A stretch of DNA of 64,000 nucleotides. It comes from Cognatundibacterium squillarum (lineage in GTDB: Bacteria; Pseudomonadota; Gammaproteobacteria; Burkholderiales; Burkholderiaceae_D). The notes below the pieces were generated by a model. It saw only the letters and a list, made by a program, of their open reading frames with translations. It was not told the origin of the DNA and made no database searches. A program made the position numbers and the translations under genes. Where the stretch lies: contig NZ_BMYU01000007.1 of NCBI RefSeq assembly GCF_014652435.1, forward strand, positions 1-64,000, written 5' to 3'. How positions within the stretch are numbered: position 1 is the first letter of the stretch; every line of letters starts with the position of its first letter. Positions 27,932 through 37,316 of the stretch are shown in pieces.

Positions 27932-28480
27932 TTGGCTAAACTGTATTTCAGATATTCGGCAATGAATGCCGGTAAATCCACTGCCTTACTGCAAGTGGCA
28001 CATAACTATGAAGAGCAGGGACAGAATGTGTTTCTGTACACTGCCGCAATTGATCACCGATACGGCGTCGGCAAAGTCACATCGCGGCTCGGCCCGCAGC
28101 GTGATGCAGCAACCTTTGACGGCCAGTTTGATTTTTTCGCGCAGGCACCGGATGTCAGCTGCATTCTGGTTGATGAGGCGCAGTTCCTGACGGCAGATCA
28201 GGTACGCCAGTTACACAAGCTGGCGCATGTGCGCGGCATTCCGGTGATTTGCTACGGCCTGCGCAGCGATTTCCTCGGCGAACCGTTTTCCGGTTCCACC
28301 TATCTGATGGCGCTGTCTGACACCATTGAAGAACTGAAAAACATTTGCACCTGCGGAAAAAAAGCAACCATGAATATCCGCGTCAGTGAGCAGGGGCAGC
28401 GCATCACCGAAGGCGCGCAGATTGATATCGGTGGCAACGAACGTTACCAGCATGTCTGCGGCCGCTGTTTTTATAAATAA
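27932..28480 (+). CDS. tdk: Thymidine kinase
   Basis: 182 residues. SAMNAGKSTALLQVAHNYEE is the P-loop, CILVDEAQFLT the Walker B region, and CTCGKKATMN plus HVCGRCF the structural zinc ligands of type II thymidine kinases. It phosphorylates thymidine for dTMP salvage. The start must be the TTG at 27932: an in-frame TAA lies directly before it, and the first residues MAKLYFRYSAMNAGKS match the start of known Tdk proteins. Confidence 0.93.
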   Translation: MAKLYFRYSAMNAGKSTALLQVAHNYEEQGQNVFLYTAAIDHRYGVGKVTSRLGPQRDAATFDGQFDFFAQAPDVSCILVDEAQFLTADQVRQLHKLAHVRGIPVICYGLRSDFLGEPFSGSTYLMALSDTIEELKNICTCGKKATMNIRVSEQGQRITEGAQIDIGGNERYQHVCGRCFYK

Positions 28481-28496
28481 ACTTATTAACATTCAA

Positions 28497-28537
28497 TAAA
28501 ACAGGCATCCGGGTTACCGCTTGCCTGTTTTATTTTT
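28497..28537 (+). terminator. Terminator after tdk
   Basis: AAAACAGGCA (28497-28506) pairs with TGCCTGTTTT (28522-28531), 10 bp, then TATTTTTT. Confidence 0.88.
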
Positions 28538-28698
28538 TAGTTTCTGTAAATAGAAGAATTCCTCTAGAGCTTTTGTCATCAGGCGGAAACATCCGCCACC
28601 TATCGTTTTCTGATTTGCACTATTGTCCGTATCTGTCCTTGCTCACAAGAAAAAGAAGCAAGTGGCATATACAACAATAAATCAGGAGATAAACCCAG

Positions 28699-31242
28699 AT
28701 GGATCGTCGTCAGTTTCTGAAATACAGTGGCTTTTTCACTGTGTCCGTTGCCAGCACCGCACTGACCGCTTGCGGTGGCAGCAGCAATAACACAGATACC
28801 ACAACCGCAGCCCTGCCTGCCGCTAGCGGTGGCAGCTGGATTTTCCCGCAAAGTATTGCTTCCGGCGATCCGCGTCCGGACAGCGTGGTGCTGTGGACCC
28901 GCGTGGTACCGGCCAGCGCCGGTATCGCCAGCGTTGCCGCAGCCGGTAACGATGTCAGCATCCGTCTGGTAGTGACTGCAGCCGATAACAGCAGCGCACT
29001 GGGCAGCAATGCTGCACTCAGCGGTACGGCTGTGGTCGATACCCGTTTGCCGGTACTGGCCAGCTTTGATAACACCGTCCGCAACAAAGTGACCGGCCTG
29101 CAGCCGGGCACCGTGTATTTCTATCAGTTTGTTGCCGGTGATGTGCGTTCGAATGTCGGCCGTTTCAAAACTGCACCGGCAGCCGGTGCTGACTTATCGC
29201 AACTGCAGTTTGCGTATCTGACATGTCAGGACTGGAGCGTCAACCACTGGGGCGCGTTTGATTACATCGCGAAAAATGAAAATCTGGATTTCGTCGTGCA
29301 TCTCGGTGACTACGTGTACGAAACCGTCGGTGCTTCGTTCCAGACCGGCAGCGTGGAAGCACGTCATACCGCATTGCAATTGCCGGACGGTACGGTACTG
29401 AACGATGCGAACGGTAAAGCGACAACAGCGAAGTACGCCACCACCACCAACGATTACCGCTATCTGTACAAAATGTACCGCAGCGATCCGCGTCTGCAAG
29501 CAGTGCATGAGCGCTTTGCGATGATCGCAACCTGGGATGACCACGAATTTTCTGATGATGCATGGCAGGATGCGGTCACCTACGAAAACAATAGTCTGGA
29601 CAGCGCCGGCAACAATGTCCGCAATACCACCCGCCGCCGCTCTGCGAATCAGGCATGGTTTGAATACATGCCAGCGGATGTGAATCTGGATAATGCGAAT
29701 ACCACGTTCCAGAACATCCAGATTTACCGCGACTTCCAGTTCGGTAAGCTGATGCAACTGGTGATGACGGATGAACGTCTGTACCGTACCGATCACGTCG
29801 TACCGGAAAACCTGATGAATCCGGCGACCGGCAAACCGCTGAACAGCAGCCTCGGTTCCCGTTACATCGTGCCGAAAGATGTGTTCGATGCGCTCGAAGG
29901 CCAGAAAGTCACTGCGGCCACCGCAATGACCGGCAATCCGCTGACCAACACCTCCATGCTTGGTAAAACGCAGCGCGACTGGTGGAAAGGCAAAATGTCT
30001 GCCGCCACCGCCACATGGAAAGTCTGGGGCAATGAAGTATCGCTGCTGCGCATGGGCCTGAACGGCACCGATGCAATTGCTACCCTGATCGCACTGAACT
30101 CTGTATCGACACTGGCCAGCAGTATCACCGGCGCGCTGGCGAATCCCGCGCTGCAAGGCAATGTACTGGTCGCATCTGCACTGGTTGCTGCGGTGACTGC
30201 CGGTGCCAGCCAGCAAGTCGCTGCCGGTGCCGGTATTGCGATTGCCACCGCCGATGCGATGTCCGGCAATCCACTGAGCGCCGCAACTTCCGCCGGTCTG
30301 ACCGCAACACAGGCAGGTATTGCCGTGGCTGCTTACAATGCCGCCAAAACCGCTGCACCGGCTGGTACAGCAACGCAGGTCGGCGCTGCGGCGCAGACCA
30401 TCGCATTCGGTTTCATCAAACCGGATGTACAGGCGAATAAACAGAATTCCCAGTTCGTGATTGCATCCGGCCAGCAAGCTGCGCTGTCTTCGTTCTTCAC
30501 ACGCTTCCTGCTGAACTGCGATCAGTGGGATGGTTATAACGCAGAACGTAAAGCGCTGATGCAATTCCTGCAGACTTCCAAAATCAGCAACGTGGTCGCG
30601 ATTACCGGTGATATTCACGGCTTCTTTGCCGGTACCGTCAACACCGATTTTGATGCAGCGAACGGCGGCACACCGGTGATGGTGGATCTGGTCAGCGCCG
30701 GTATCAGCTCCGATTCTTTCTTCACTTATCTGAAAGACGGCGCAGGTTCCACCGGTCTGGCAACCATCATTTTCTGGCCGCTGACAATTCCGGTACCGAA
30801 CATCGGCAACGTCACGATCAACGTCAATCTGCTGGATTACACCATGGGCAAAGCAGCACCGACGGTGGATGATCTGGCGGAACAAATCCGCGTGCAACTG
30901 ACCGGCGCACTGGCCGCCAAAGGTGTACCGGAAGGCGCAACCCTGACCGGCACCGTCGCTGCAGTACTGGCGGGTCTGAAAACCAACAGCGATTTCAACA
31001 CCAGTCTGGTCGGTCTGGCGCAGCAATTGTCGGCACTCAACAGCAACCCGTGGATGAAGCATATCAACGCCGATGCACAGGGCTATACCGTGGTGACACT
31101 GACACCGGGCAAGCTGGTTGCGCAGTTCAAGCAAGTCAATAAGCTGGTGAACACCGGCAGCATGACTGCACCGGCGAATGTGATTGCGCGTATCACCACC
31201 GCCACCGTAAATGCCGGAACTGCCGGTCTGACACTGAGCTGA
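28699..31242 (+). CDS. PhoD-like alkaline phosphatase, Tat lipoprotein
   Basis: 847 residues. MDRRQFLKYSGFF is a twin-arginine signal, and the lipobox STALTAC with Cys near residue 25 predicts a folded, lipid-anchored export. PhoD family residues follow: QSIASGDPRPDSVVLWTRV, VHLGDYVYE, TWDDHEFSDDAW and ITGDIHGFFAG (metal ligands). Family members are Ca/Fe phosphodiesterase-phosphomonoesterases. Odd: an Ala-rich insert of about 120 residues (about 450-572) and a second one (about 715-780), absent from typical PhoD (about 500-580 residues). GGAG precedes the ATG. A TGTC-repeat at 28622-28640 only weakly resembles a Pho box. Confidence 0.86.
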   Translation: MDRRQFLKYSGFFTVSVASTALTACGGSSNNTDTTTAALPAASGGSWIFPQSIASGDPRPDSVVLWTRVVPASAGIASVAAAGNDVSIRLVVTAADNSSALGSNAALSGTAVVDTRLPVLASFDNTVRNKVTGLQPGTVYFYQFVAGDVRSNVGRFKTAPAAGADLSQLQFAYLTCQDWSVNHWGAFDYIAKNENLDFVVHLGDYVYETVGASFQTGSVEARHTALQLPDGTVLNDANGKATTAKYATTTNDYRYLYKMYRSDPRLQAVHERFAMIATWDDHEFSDDAWQDAVTYENNSLDSAGNNVRNTTRRRSANQAWFEYMPADVNLDNANTTFQNIQIYRDFQFGKLMQLVMTDERLYRTDHVVPENLMNPATGKPLNSSLGSRYIVPKDVFDALEGQKVTAATAMTGNPLTNTSMLGKTQRDWWKGKMSAATATWKVWGNEVSLLRMGLNGTDAIATLIALNSVSTLASSITGALANPALQGNVLVASALVAAVTAGASQQVAAGAGIAIATADAMSGNPLSAATSAGLTATQAGIAVAAYNAAKTAAPAGTATQVGAAAQTIAFGFIKPDVQANKQNSQFVIASGQQAALSSFFTRFLLNCDQWDGYNAERKALMQFLQTSKISNVVAITGDIHGFFAGTVNTDFDAANGGTPVMVDLVSAGISSDSFFTYLKDGAGSTGLATIIFWPLTIPVPNIGNVTINVNLLDYTMGKAAPTVDDLAEQIRVQLTGALAAKGVPEGATLTGTVAAVLAGLKTNSDFNTSLVGLAQQLSALNSNPWMKHINADAQGYTVVTLTPGKLVAQFKQVNKLVNTGSMTAPANVIARITTATVNAGTAGLTLS

Positions 31243-31305
31243 TCCTGACCATCAGAAACAGCGAGCTGCCTTCGCAGCCGCTGATTCTGCAATGACAGCA
31301 ATCCA

Positions 31306-31341
31306 GCACCGCCTCCGGCCACCGGAGTGCGGTGTTTTTTA
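31306..31341 (+). terminator. Terminator after the phoD-like gene
   Basis: CACCGCCTCCGG-CCA-CCGGAG-T-GCGGTG: a long GC stem with a one-base bulge followed by TTTTTT. Confidence 0.88.
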
Positions 31342-31414
31342 TTGTGCGCTGTCTGCCGCTCTGCCATCCGTCTGCCTGTCTTCACTGATGCCGCAGCCTC
31401 TGAAAAACCGGTTT

Positions 31415-31515
31415 TCGGGCTGAAAATGCCTGAAATGCGGAGTTCAGCACAGCGATGCGGCGGTCGTCGGCAGAAAGTCCGGGCCTCCGAAAATGACAAA
31501 TGACGATGTCTGCAC
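31415..31515 (+). repeat. Dispersed intergenic repeat, copy B
   Basis: Core GTCGTCGGCAGAAAGTCCGG at 31463-31482. The 3' part AAATGACGATGTCTGCACA is shared exactly with copy C, which marks a subfamily. It lies downstream of the phoD-like terminator. Confidence 0.88.
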
Positions 31516-31716
31516 AATTGATCAGGTTGCGCTGCGGCAGATGCAGGCGAGGATAACTTGCGATTTACCCACAGACTCAGCCGCCGCATTTTCGGCATCT
31601 GTGTTCCACCGGTGACACAGGAATCGCAGCCATCCGGCGCTTTTCATCAGCCTGACACAGTCCGCAGGCACACTGGCTGAAATGCAGAATCCGTATATTG
31701 CGATGCAACAATGCGG

Positions 31717-31730
31717 TTGATCCCTGTCAA
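31717..31730. promoter_or_regulatory. FNR/ANR-type motif without an obvious target
   Basis: TTGATCCCTGTCAA matches the TTGAT-N4-ATCAA consensus at 9 of 10 defined bases. The nearest gene start is about 355 bases away, so its role is doubtful. Confidence 0.3.
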
Positions 31731-32084
31731 TCCTGTGTGAAAAAAACGAAAAAAATGCCTTTCCGGGCATGCCAGAAAGTCAGCATTTTTTCAAGCGCAG
31801 GGCTTTGCGAATTTTAGAGAATTCAATCTAACGCCACCTAATTTATGGCTTACTGAATTCAATTGCAGGCAACGTAAAAACATAGCAATAAATACAACAT
31901 CAAATAACAATGTTTTTTAACGAAATTTGATTATCAAAAACACCATTACACACTCTGAAATTATTCCCGCATCCCCCTGCGACTGGCTTACAATCTTGGG
32001 CGCTGTCCGTCTGACGGATAGTCTTACCGTGTGCCAGGGGCCTGCAAACGGGGGGAGATCAGGCCCGTTGTGTCAAGGAAAGCA

Positions 32085-33335
32085 ATGAAACGTTTAGATG
32101 ATTTCCGCCTGAAGTTAGGCAAAGATGAACTGGTTCCTATCATGATTGGTGGGATGGGTGTCGATATTTCCACCGCAGAACTGGCACTGGTTGCCGCACG
32201 TCTGGGCGGTATCGGTCATATCTCGGATGCCATGGTGCACGATGTTTCAGACCGCCGCTTTGACACCAGCTATATCAAAGAAAAAACCCGTCAGTACAAG
32301 TACAACATCAATAACTCGGACAAATCCGAGGTGAAATTTGATCTGGCCCATCTCGCAGAAGCCACCCGTTTGCATGTGGGTAAAACCATGGAAGCGAAAC
32401 AGGGCAGCGGCATGATTTTCGTGAACTGCATGGAAAAGCTCACGATGAATGCACCGAAAGAAACCCTGAAAGTGCGTCTGGAAGCCGCGCTGGATGCGGG
32501 CATCGACGGCATCACCATGAGCGCCGGTCTGCACCTGGGTTCGTTCGCGCTGATCGCTGACCATCCGCGTTTCCGCGAAGCCAAGCTCGGCATCATCGTT
32601 TCTTCGCTGCGCGCACTGCAATTATTCCTGCGTAAAAACGCGAAGCTGAACCGTTTGCCGGATTACGTCATCGTTGAAGGCCCGCTGGCCGGCGGCCATC
32701 TGGGCTTCGGTATGGACTGGGCGGAATACGATCTGCAAACCATCATCACCGAAATCCACCACTGGCTGAAAGAAGAAAAACTGGATATTCCGCTGATCGC
32801 AGCGGGCGGTATTTTCACCGGCAGCGATGCGGTGTCTTTCCTCGAAAACGGCGCGGCCGGTGTGCAGGTGGCAACCCGCTTCACCGTCACCAAAGAATGC
32901 GGTCTGCCGGACAAAGTCAAACAGGAATACTTCAAAGCCAGCGAAGACGATATTCAGGTCAACCAGATTTCCCCGACCGGCTATCCTATGCGTATGCTGA
33001 AAAACACACCGGCCATCGGTGACGGCATTCGTCCGGGCTGCGAATCTTACGGTTATCTGCTGGATGGCAACGGTAACTGCGCTTACATCACTTCGTATAA
33101 CCGCGAAGTGGCGGCGCATCCGGATGCGAAAAAAATCAGCGTGATGGACAAAACCTGTCTGTGTACTCACATGCGCAATTTCAATTGCTGGACTTGCGGT
33201 CATCTGACTTACAAACTGAAAGACACCACCAATAAACTGGAAGATGGTTCATATCAGATTCTGAGTGCAGAACATGTGTTCAAAGATTATCAGTTCAGCA
33301 CGAATAACCAGATCGCACTGCCTGAAAAAGAATAA
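32085..33335 (+). CDS. Nitronate monooxygenase / FabK-like FMN enzyme
   Basis: 416 residues from the ATG at 32085 (AAGGAAAG upstream). LVPIMIGGMGVDISTAELAL, VNCMEK, GPLAGGHLGFG and IAAGGIFTGSDAV, then ENGAAGVQVATRF, are the TIM-barrel and FMN-phosphate motifs of the 2-nitropropane dioxygenase family, which oxidises nitronates or, in FabK members, reduces enoyl-ACP. The last 100 residues contain a Cys-rich segment KTCLCTHMRNFNCWTCGH that typical nitronate monooxygenases lack and that could hold a metal or Fe-S centre. A terminator follows. Confidence 0.82.
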   Translation: MKRLDDFRLKLGKDELVPIMIGGMGVDISTAELALVAARLGGIGHISDAMVHDVSDRRFDTSYIKEKTRQYKYNINNSDKSEVKFDLAHLAEATRLHVGKTMEAKQGSGMIFVNCMEKLTMNAPKETLKVRLEAALDAGIDGITMSAGLHLGSFALIADHPRFREAKLGIIVSSLRALQLFLRKNAKLNRLPDYVIVEGPLAGGHLGFGMDWAEYDLQTIITEIHHWLKEEKLDIPLIAAGGIFTGSDAVSFLENGAAGVQVATRFTVTKECGLPDKVKQEYFKASEDDIQVNQISPTGYPMRMLKNTPAIGDGIRPGCESYGYLLDGNGNCAYITSYNREVAAHPDAKKISVMDKTCLCTHMRNFNCWTCGHLTYKLKDTTNKLEDGSYQILSAEHVFKDYQFSTNNQIALPEKE

Positions 33336-33360
33336 GCCGCTTTCCGGCCTGCATCAGACA

Positions 33361-33396
33361 AAACGCCCGGCAACAATTCCTGTGCCGGGCGTTTTT
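33361..33396 (+). terminator. Terminator after the nitronate monooxygenase gene
   Basis: AAACGCCCGGCA pairs with TGCCGGGCGTTT (12 bp), ending in a T tract. The leading A tract lets it work in both directions, for the DUF2804 gene as well. Confidence 0.92.
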
Positions 33397-33433
33397 GTTG
33401 ATGCCGCAATTCAGCGCATCATAGCGCTGATGC

Positions 33434-34423
33434 TCACCAGCGCGAAAAATGGTTCTCAGTCACGCCGACCAGATTTTTCACTTCGCGCCACGGCTTATCT
33501 TTCGCCGCCCTCACCCTTCCGTTAAACACGCCTATCGGTTGCTGATAACGGCTGGCGGCAATAATCAGATTCTTGTCTTCGGCGCGCACGCCTTCCGGCT
33601 GAAACACCAGATCAATCAAGCCATCTTCACTGGTAATCAGCCATGCCTGCTCCGGCTGTTCCGCCTGAAACTGAAAACGTACCGCACCCAGCGCAATCAG
33701 ATTGCCATCCAGCCACAACACATTTTCCTGCTCACCCAGATAACCGGACTGCAGATTCCAGCCCAGCGATAAGCTGTGCGCCGACGCCCATTGCCACGCC
33801 GTTTCACGTGCCAGAAATCCCAGACTGTGATCCGTGCTGGCAATCATTTTCAGCTTCCAGAAGCGCTCTCCGACCCGTACACCGGCTTCGCAAGGCATGG
33901 CGGAGGATTTGTAGGTGGTGTGCACGGTGCCGCCTTGCGGACGCGCAATTGCGGTCATGCCGGGAACCACGTGCAGACTTTCGCCACCGGCTTCCAGTTC
34001 CCAGTCCGGAAAAATCAGGCGCAGTTTGAAGCCGTATTCATCCTGCTCATAGCGCATCGATTCGCGCCCGAATTTGAAATCGGCAAACGCGCCCGCTGCC
34101 GGATGATCCGATAAACGCGCCGTCAGCCCCGGAATGCCGTCGCGCGAGTAACTCGCAATCAGGCGTTTGGCAACGCGGTCGAACACATAGGCAAACGCGG
34201 TGTTGGTCCAGCCCACATCGACAATCGCCATCGCGCAGAATAGTTCATCGCTGGCCAGCGCGACATAATGCCAGTGCTTGCGATGGGTGCGTTCCCACCA
34301 CCAGCTGCGGCGGTATTCCGCATCCAGCCTGTCATACGCAATCTGATCAGGCGCCCCGGCATAACGGCCAAACAATGGCTGACCGTGCTGATCGCAGACC
34401 GAGGGCGGCACAGTTTTCAACAT
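33434..34423 (-). CDS. DUF2804 family protein
   Basis: 329 residues from the ATG at 34423 (GGGAG upstream). The pattern RTHRKHWHYVALASDELFCA then VDVGWTNTAFAYVFDR, and the C-terminal KNLVGVTENHFSRW, is typical of DUF2804 proteins, beta-rich soluble proteins of unknown function distantly similar to lipocalin-like or carotenoid-hydratase-like folds. No partner gene is adjacent; the exonuclease gene is divergent. Confidence 0.78.
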   Translation of the reverse strand: MLKTVPPSVCDQHGQPLFGRYAGAPDQIAYDRLDAEYRRSWWWERTHRKHWHYVALASDELFCAMAIVDVGWTNTAFAYVFDRVAKRLIASYSRDGIPGLTARLSDHPAAGAFADFKFGRESMRYEQDEYGFKLRLIFPDWELEAGGESLHVVPGMTAIARPQGGTVHTTYKSSAMPCEAGVRVGERFWKLKMIASTDHSLGFLARETAWQWASAHSLSLGWNLQSGYLGEQENVLWLDGNLIALGAVRFQFQAEQPEQAWLITSEDGLIDLVFQPEGVRAEDKNLIIAASRYQQPIGVFNGRVRAAKDKPWREVKNLVGVTENHFSRW

Positions 34424-34601
34424 ACAAACTCCCGAATAAACAAGGCTGTCTGTACCGGAAAAGCAAGTTTTACGTGTAAAACAGCAACAGCGTTCAATGT
34501 ACCTGAGACTGCACAACAATGGCGCAAGATCGCGGCGACTTCCTGCATTTTGTCTGCGACAAGCTACAATACGGTTTGCATCAATCCGCCGGAACACAGT
34601 C

Positions 34602-35996
34602 TTGAATCTCGCCGCCACACCCCTCGCTTTTATCGATCTGGAAACAACGGGAACCGTTGCCACCCAGGACAGAATTACTGAAATTGCCATCATCACCTGG
34701 GACGGCGAACAATCGACCAGCTGGTCTGCGCTGATTGATCCGCAAGCCAGCATTCCTGCGTTTGTCGAACAGTTAACCGGCATCACCAATGATATGGTGC
34801 GCGGACAACCAGTGTTTGCCGATCTGGCGCATGAAATCGCTGCGCGCCTGAACGGTCATATGCTGGTTGCCCACAATGCACGCTTCGATTACGGTTTCTT
34901 AAAAAACGAATTCAAACGCTGTGAAATTCCTTTCCGCGCACCGGTGCTGTGTACGCTGAAGTTGTCGCGCAAACTGTTTCCGCAGCACTTCAAACACAAT
35001 CTGGATGCGATCATCGAGCGCCACCAGCTGGATGCCGGTGACCGTCACCGCGCAATGAGCGATACCAGCGTGCTGTTTCAGTTATGGCGTCAGCTGGAAC
35101 AGCAATTCAGCACCGAACATTTGCATGCCGTGGTCAAAGAACTGACCACGCGCTCCAGCCTGCCGCCGCATCTGGACCCGGCGATTGTCGATCAGTTACC
35201 GCAAACCTATGGCGTGTATCTGTTCTACGGCGAAAACCGGCTGCCGATTTATATCGGCAAAAGCAATCAGCTGCGCCAGCGCGTGTTATCGCACTTCTCT
35301 GCTGATCATGCGATCAATAAAGAAATGCAGTTATCGCAGCAAGTGCGCGATATCGAATGGATAGGCTGTGCCGGTGAAGTCGATGCACTGATTACCGAAG
35401 CGCGGCTGGTCAAAGAAAAGCAGCCGACGCTGAATCGCCAGTTACGCCGCAATACCGAATTCTGTTCATGGCAGCTAGCTGCGGATGAAGATGGCTATCT
35501 GCGTCCGCAACTGGTGTATGCACGCGATTTGCAACCGGGCAAGCAGGATGAATTATTCGGCCTGTTTAAAAGCGGTGCCAGTGCCAAAGAATTTTTGCTG
35601 AAGGCAGCAAAAGAATATCAATTGTGTAATGCGATACTCGGACTGGAAAAACTGCCGGCCGGTAAGCCCTGCTTTTCGTTTCAATTGAAGCAATGCCGCG
35701 GCGCCTGCTGCGCCCGCGAAAAACCGGCGCCGCATAATCAGCGTCTGCAAACGGCGTTGTCGGAAGAAAAACTGAAAGCCTGGCCATTCAACGGCCCGGC
35801 AGTCTTACCGGAAGGCGATATCTGGCATGTGATTGATGCCTGGTGTTATCTTGGTAAAGCCAGCAGTCCGCAGCAGGCCGGAGAAGTATTGCAATCCGGC
35901 CAGCCGCGTTTTGATAAGGACACTTACCGCATTCTGGTGAAATACGGTAACCGCATGCAAGCCTTAGCGTCCCTGACCGGCGCTGTCACTGAGTAA
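34602..35996 (+). CDS. DnaQ-type exonuclease fused to a GIY-YIG (Cho-like) nuclease
   Basis: 464 residues. Residues of about 10-170 are a DEDDh exonuclease: LAFIDLETTGTVATQ (Exo I), VAHNARFDYGFLKNEFK (Exo II) and DRHRAMSDTSVLF (Exo III). From about 200 comes a GIY-YIG-type domain like UvrC/Cho: TYGVYLFYGENRLPIYIGKS. A Cys-rich part CRGACCAREKP follows. The start is probably the TTG at 34602; no ATG is well placed. A TACAAT -10 lies at about 34565-34570. Probable DNA-repair nuclease. Its 3' end overlaps the convergent phosphodiesterase gene by 33 bases. Confidence 0.84.
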   Translation: MNLAATPLAFIDLETTGTVATQDRITEIAIITWDGEQSTSWSALIDPQASIPAFVEQLTGITNDMVRGQPVFADLAHEIAARLNGHMLVAHNARFDYGFLKNEFKRCEIPFRAPVLCTLKLSRKLFPQHFKHNLDAIIERHQLDAGDRHRAMSDTSVLFQLWRQLEQQFSTEHLHAVVKELTTRSSLPPHLDPAIVDQLPQTYGVYLFYGENRLPIYIGKSNQLRQRVLSHFSADHAINKEMQLSQQVRDIEWIGCAGEVDALITEARLVKEKQPTLNRQLRRNTEFCSWQLAADEDGYLRPQLVYARDLQPGKQDELFGLFKSGASAKEFLLKAAKEYQLCNAILGLEKLPAGKPCFSFQLKQCRGACCAREKPAPHNQRLQTALSEEKLKAWPFNGPAVLPEGDIWHVIDAWCYLGKASSPQQAGEVLQSGQPRFDKDTYRILVKYGNRMQALASLTGAVTE

Positions 35997-37262
35997 GCTG
36001 CGGGTTGCCTGCAGCTTGCCACGGGATGGCAGTGCAGGCACACCTGCGACCTGCATCAGTAAAGGATAGACATCCACATTCTGCAACTCTGCGATCTGCG
36101 CACCGGCACGGAAAGCCGGGCCGTTGGCAATGAACAGCGCAGCCATGTCCGGTGCCAGATTGTCATAACCGTGGGCTCCGCCGGAAGAGCGCAGTTTGGC
36201 TTTTTCATTCGCGACGATTTGCCAGCCCGGTTCTGCCAGACAGAAGACCGCCGGAACACGACGGTTGCTACCGAATTCCAGACGCGCCGGAATCTCGCTC
36301 TTACGCCAGCATTCCATGTGCTCATGCTTACCGAGCAAAGCTTTTTCCGCCTGTACTGCGGTTTCTGCGGTCAGTTCTATGCCTGCAAACGGGCCGGTGG
36401 TGATGGTGCGGAACTGATTATCCGCCAGCAACTGATTCAGGCGGATCACACGCTGATCGGATACGGCCGACATACCGTGATCAGACACAATCACCAGATT
36501 CGCCTGCAAACTGCGCTGCTGCAAACCGGCACGCAAGCGTCCGAGTGCGGCATCCACTTCCGCCACCGCCTGTGCGATCTGCGGACTGTCCGGCCCGAAA
36601 TCATGGCCTGCATGATCAACCTGATCGAAATACAAAGTCAGCAAACGCGGACGCTGTACTGCCGGTAAATCCAGCCAGCCAAGCAGCGTATCAACCCGCG
36701 TATCCGGCGACATCTTTTCATCAAACACTGCCCATTGCGAAGGCCGCGCGCCCTGAATATCGGCTTCTGAACCAGGCCAGAACATCGTGCCGGTTTTCAC
36801 ACCGGCTTTTTCCGCCGTCACCCAGAATGGCTCGGCCATATCCCACCAGCGGCGGTCTGTCACGGCTTCGCGTTTGCTCAGCGCAAAACGCACACCGGGA
36901 ATCTGAGTATCTTCCATCGTATTCGCAACGATGCCATGCTGATCCGGACGCAGGCCGGTGACCAGCGTGTAGTGATTCGGAAAAGTCACCGACGGAAACG
37001 AAGGCCGCATCATCGCTGCACTAGACCCCTGTTGCGCCAGCTGATTCAGCACCGGACTGACACCGCGCTGCAGATAATCCGGACGAAAGCCGTCGATTGA
37101 AATCAGAATCAGCGGCTGATTTGCCGGCGTGACTTTCAGCGTGGTGGCCGTCGCAGAATCTGCTGACGGCGCGGCCGCAGGCAGCAAAGAAGAACAGGCA
37201 CTCAGCAGCGCCAGACCAGCCAGCAACGCTGGCAAACGGGACAAAACAAACAGGGACTTCAT
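35964..37262 (-). CDS. Nucleotide pyrophosphatase/phosphodiesterase (NPP) lipoprotein
   Basis: 432 residues. A lipoprotein signal with LALLSAC near residue 23 anchors it outside the cytoplasm. ILISIDGFRPDYLQRGVSP holds the first metal Asp, PSVTFPNHYTLVTGLRPDQH the nucleophile Thr, and VIVSDHGMSAV and AHGYDN further metal ligands of type I phosphodiesterase/nucleotide pyrophosphatases of the alkaline-phosphatase superfamily. It splits nucleotide or other phosphodiesters in the periplasm. A perfect palindrome lies 33-51 bases upstream of its start. Confidence 0.88.
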   Translation of the reverse strand: MKSLFVLSRLPALLAGLALLSACSSLLPAAAPSADSATATTLKVTPANQPLILISIDGFRPDYLQRGVSPVLNQLAQQGSSAAMMRPSFPSVTFPNHYTLVTGLRPDQHGIVANTMEDTQIPGVRFALSKREAVTDRRWWDMAEPFWVTAEKAGVKTGTMFWPGSEADIQGARPSQWAVFDEKMSPDTRVDTLLGWLDLPAVQRPRLLTLYFDQVDHAGHDFGPDSPQIAQAVAEVDAALGRLRAGLQQRSLQANLVIVSDHGMSAVSDQRVIRLNQLLADNQFRTITTGPFAGIELTAETAVQAEKALLGKHEHMECWRKSEIPARLEFGSNRRVPAVFCLAEPGWQIVANEKAKLRSSGGAHGYDNLAPDMAALFIANGPAFRAGAQIAELQNVDVYPLLMQVAGVPALPSRGKLQATRSLLSDSAGQGR

Positions 37263-37294
37263 GATTTTCTTTCAGCAAACCGTCTGCAGCGCAC

Positions 37295-37313
37295 GCCGCA
37301 TACCGTATGCGGC
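37295..37313. repeat. Perfect 9-bp inverted repeat upstream of the NPP gene
   Basis: GCCGCATAC-C-GTATGCGGC. The near-zero loop fits an operator or a cruciform better than a terminator, though it also lies just after the pseudogene stop at 37317. Confidence 0.5.
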
Positions 37314-37316
37314 CAG

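Larger units (their letters stand above)
31342..32084. other. Long intergenic region before the nitronate monooxygenase gene
   Basis: About 740 bases without a supportable gene. It contains repeat copy B (31415-31515), an FNR/ANR-type motif at 31717-31730, a very AT-rich stretch (31790-31970) and GGCTTACAATC (TACAAT at 31989-31994), a probable -10 for the next gene with a 90-base leader. Confidence 0.5.

Noticed and set aside
28622-28640. Possible Pho box before the phoD-like gene
   Set aside because: The two TGTC units are 10 rather than 11 bases apart and no -10 follows at the right distance.
31760-31830. 20-codon frame near 31757 after the FNR-like motif
   Set aside because: Too short, no ribosome-binding site, and no sign of conservation can be judged.
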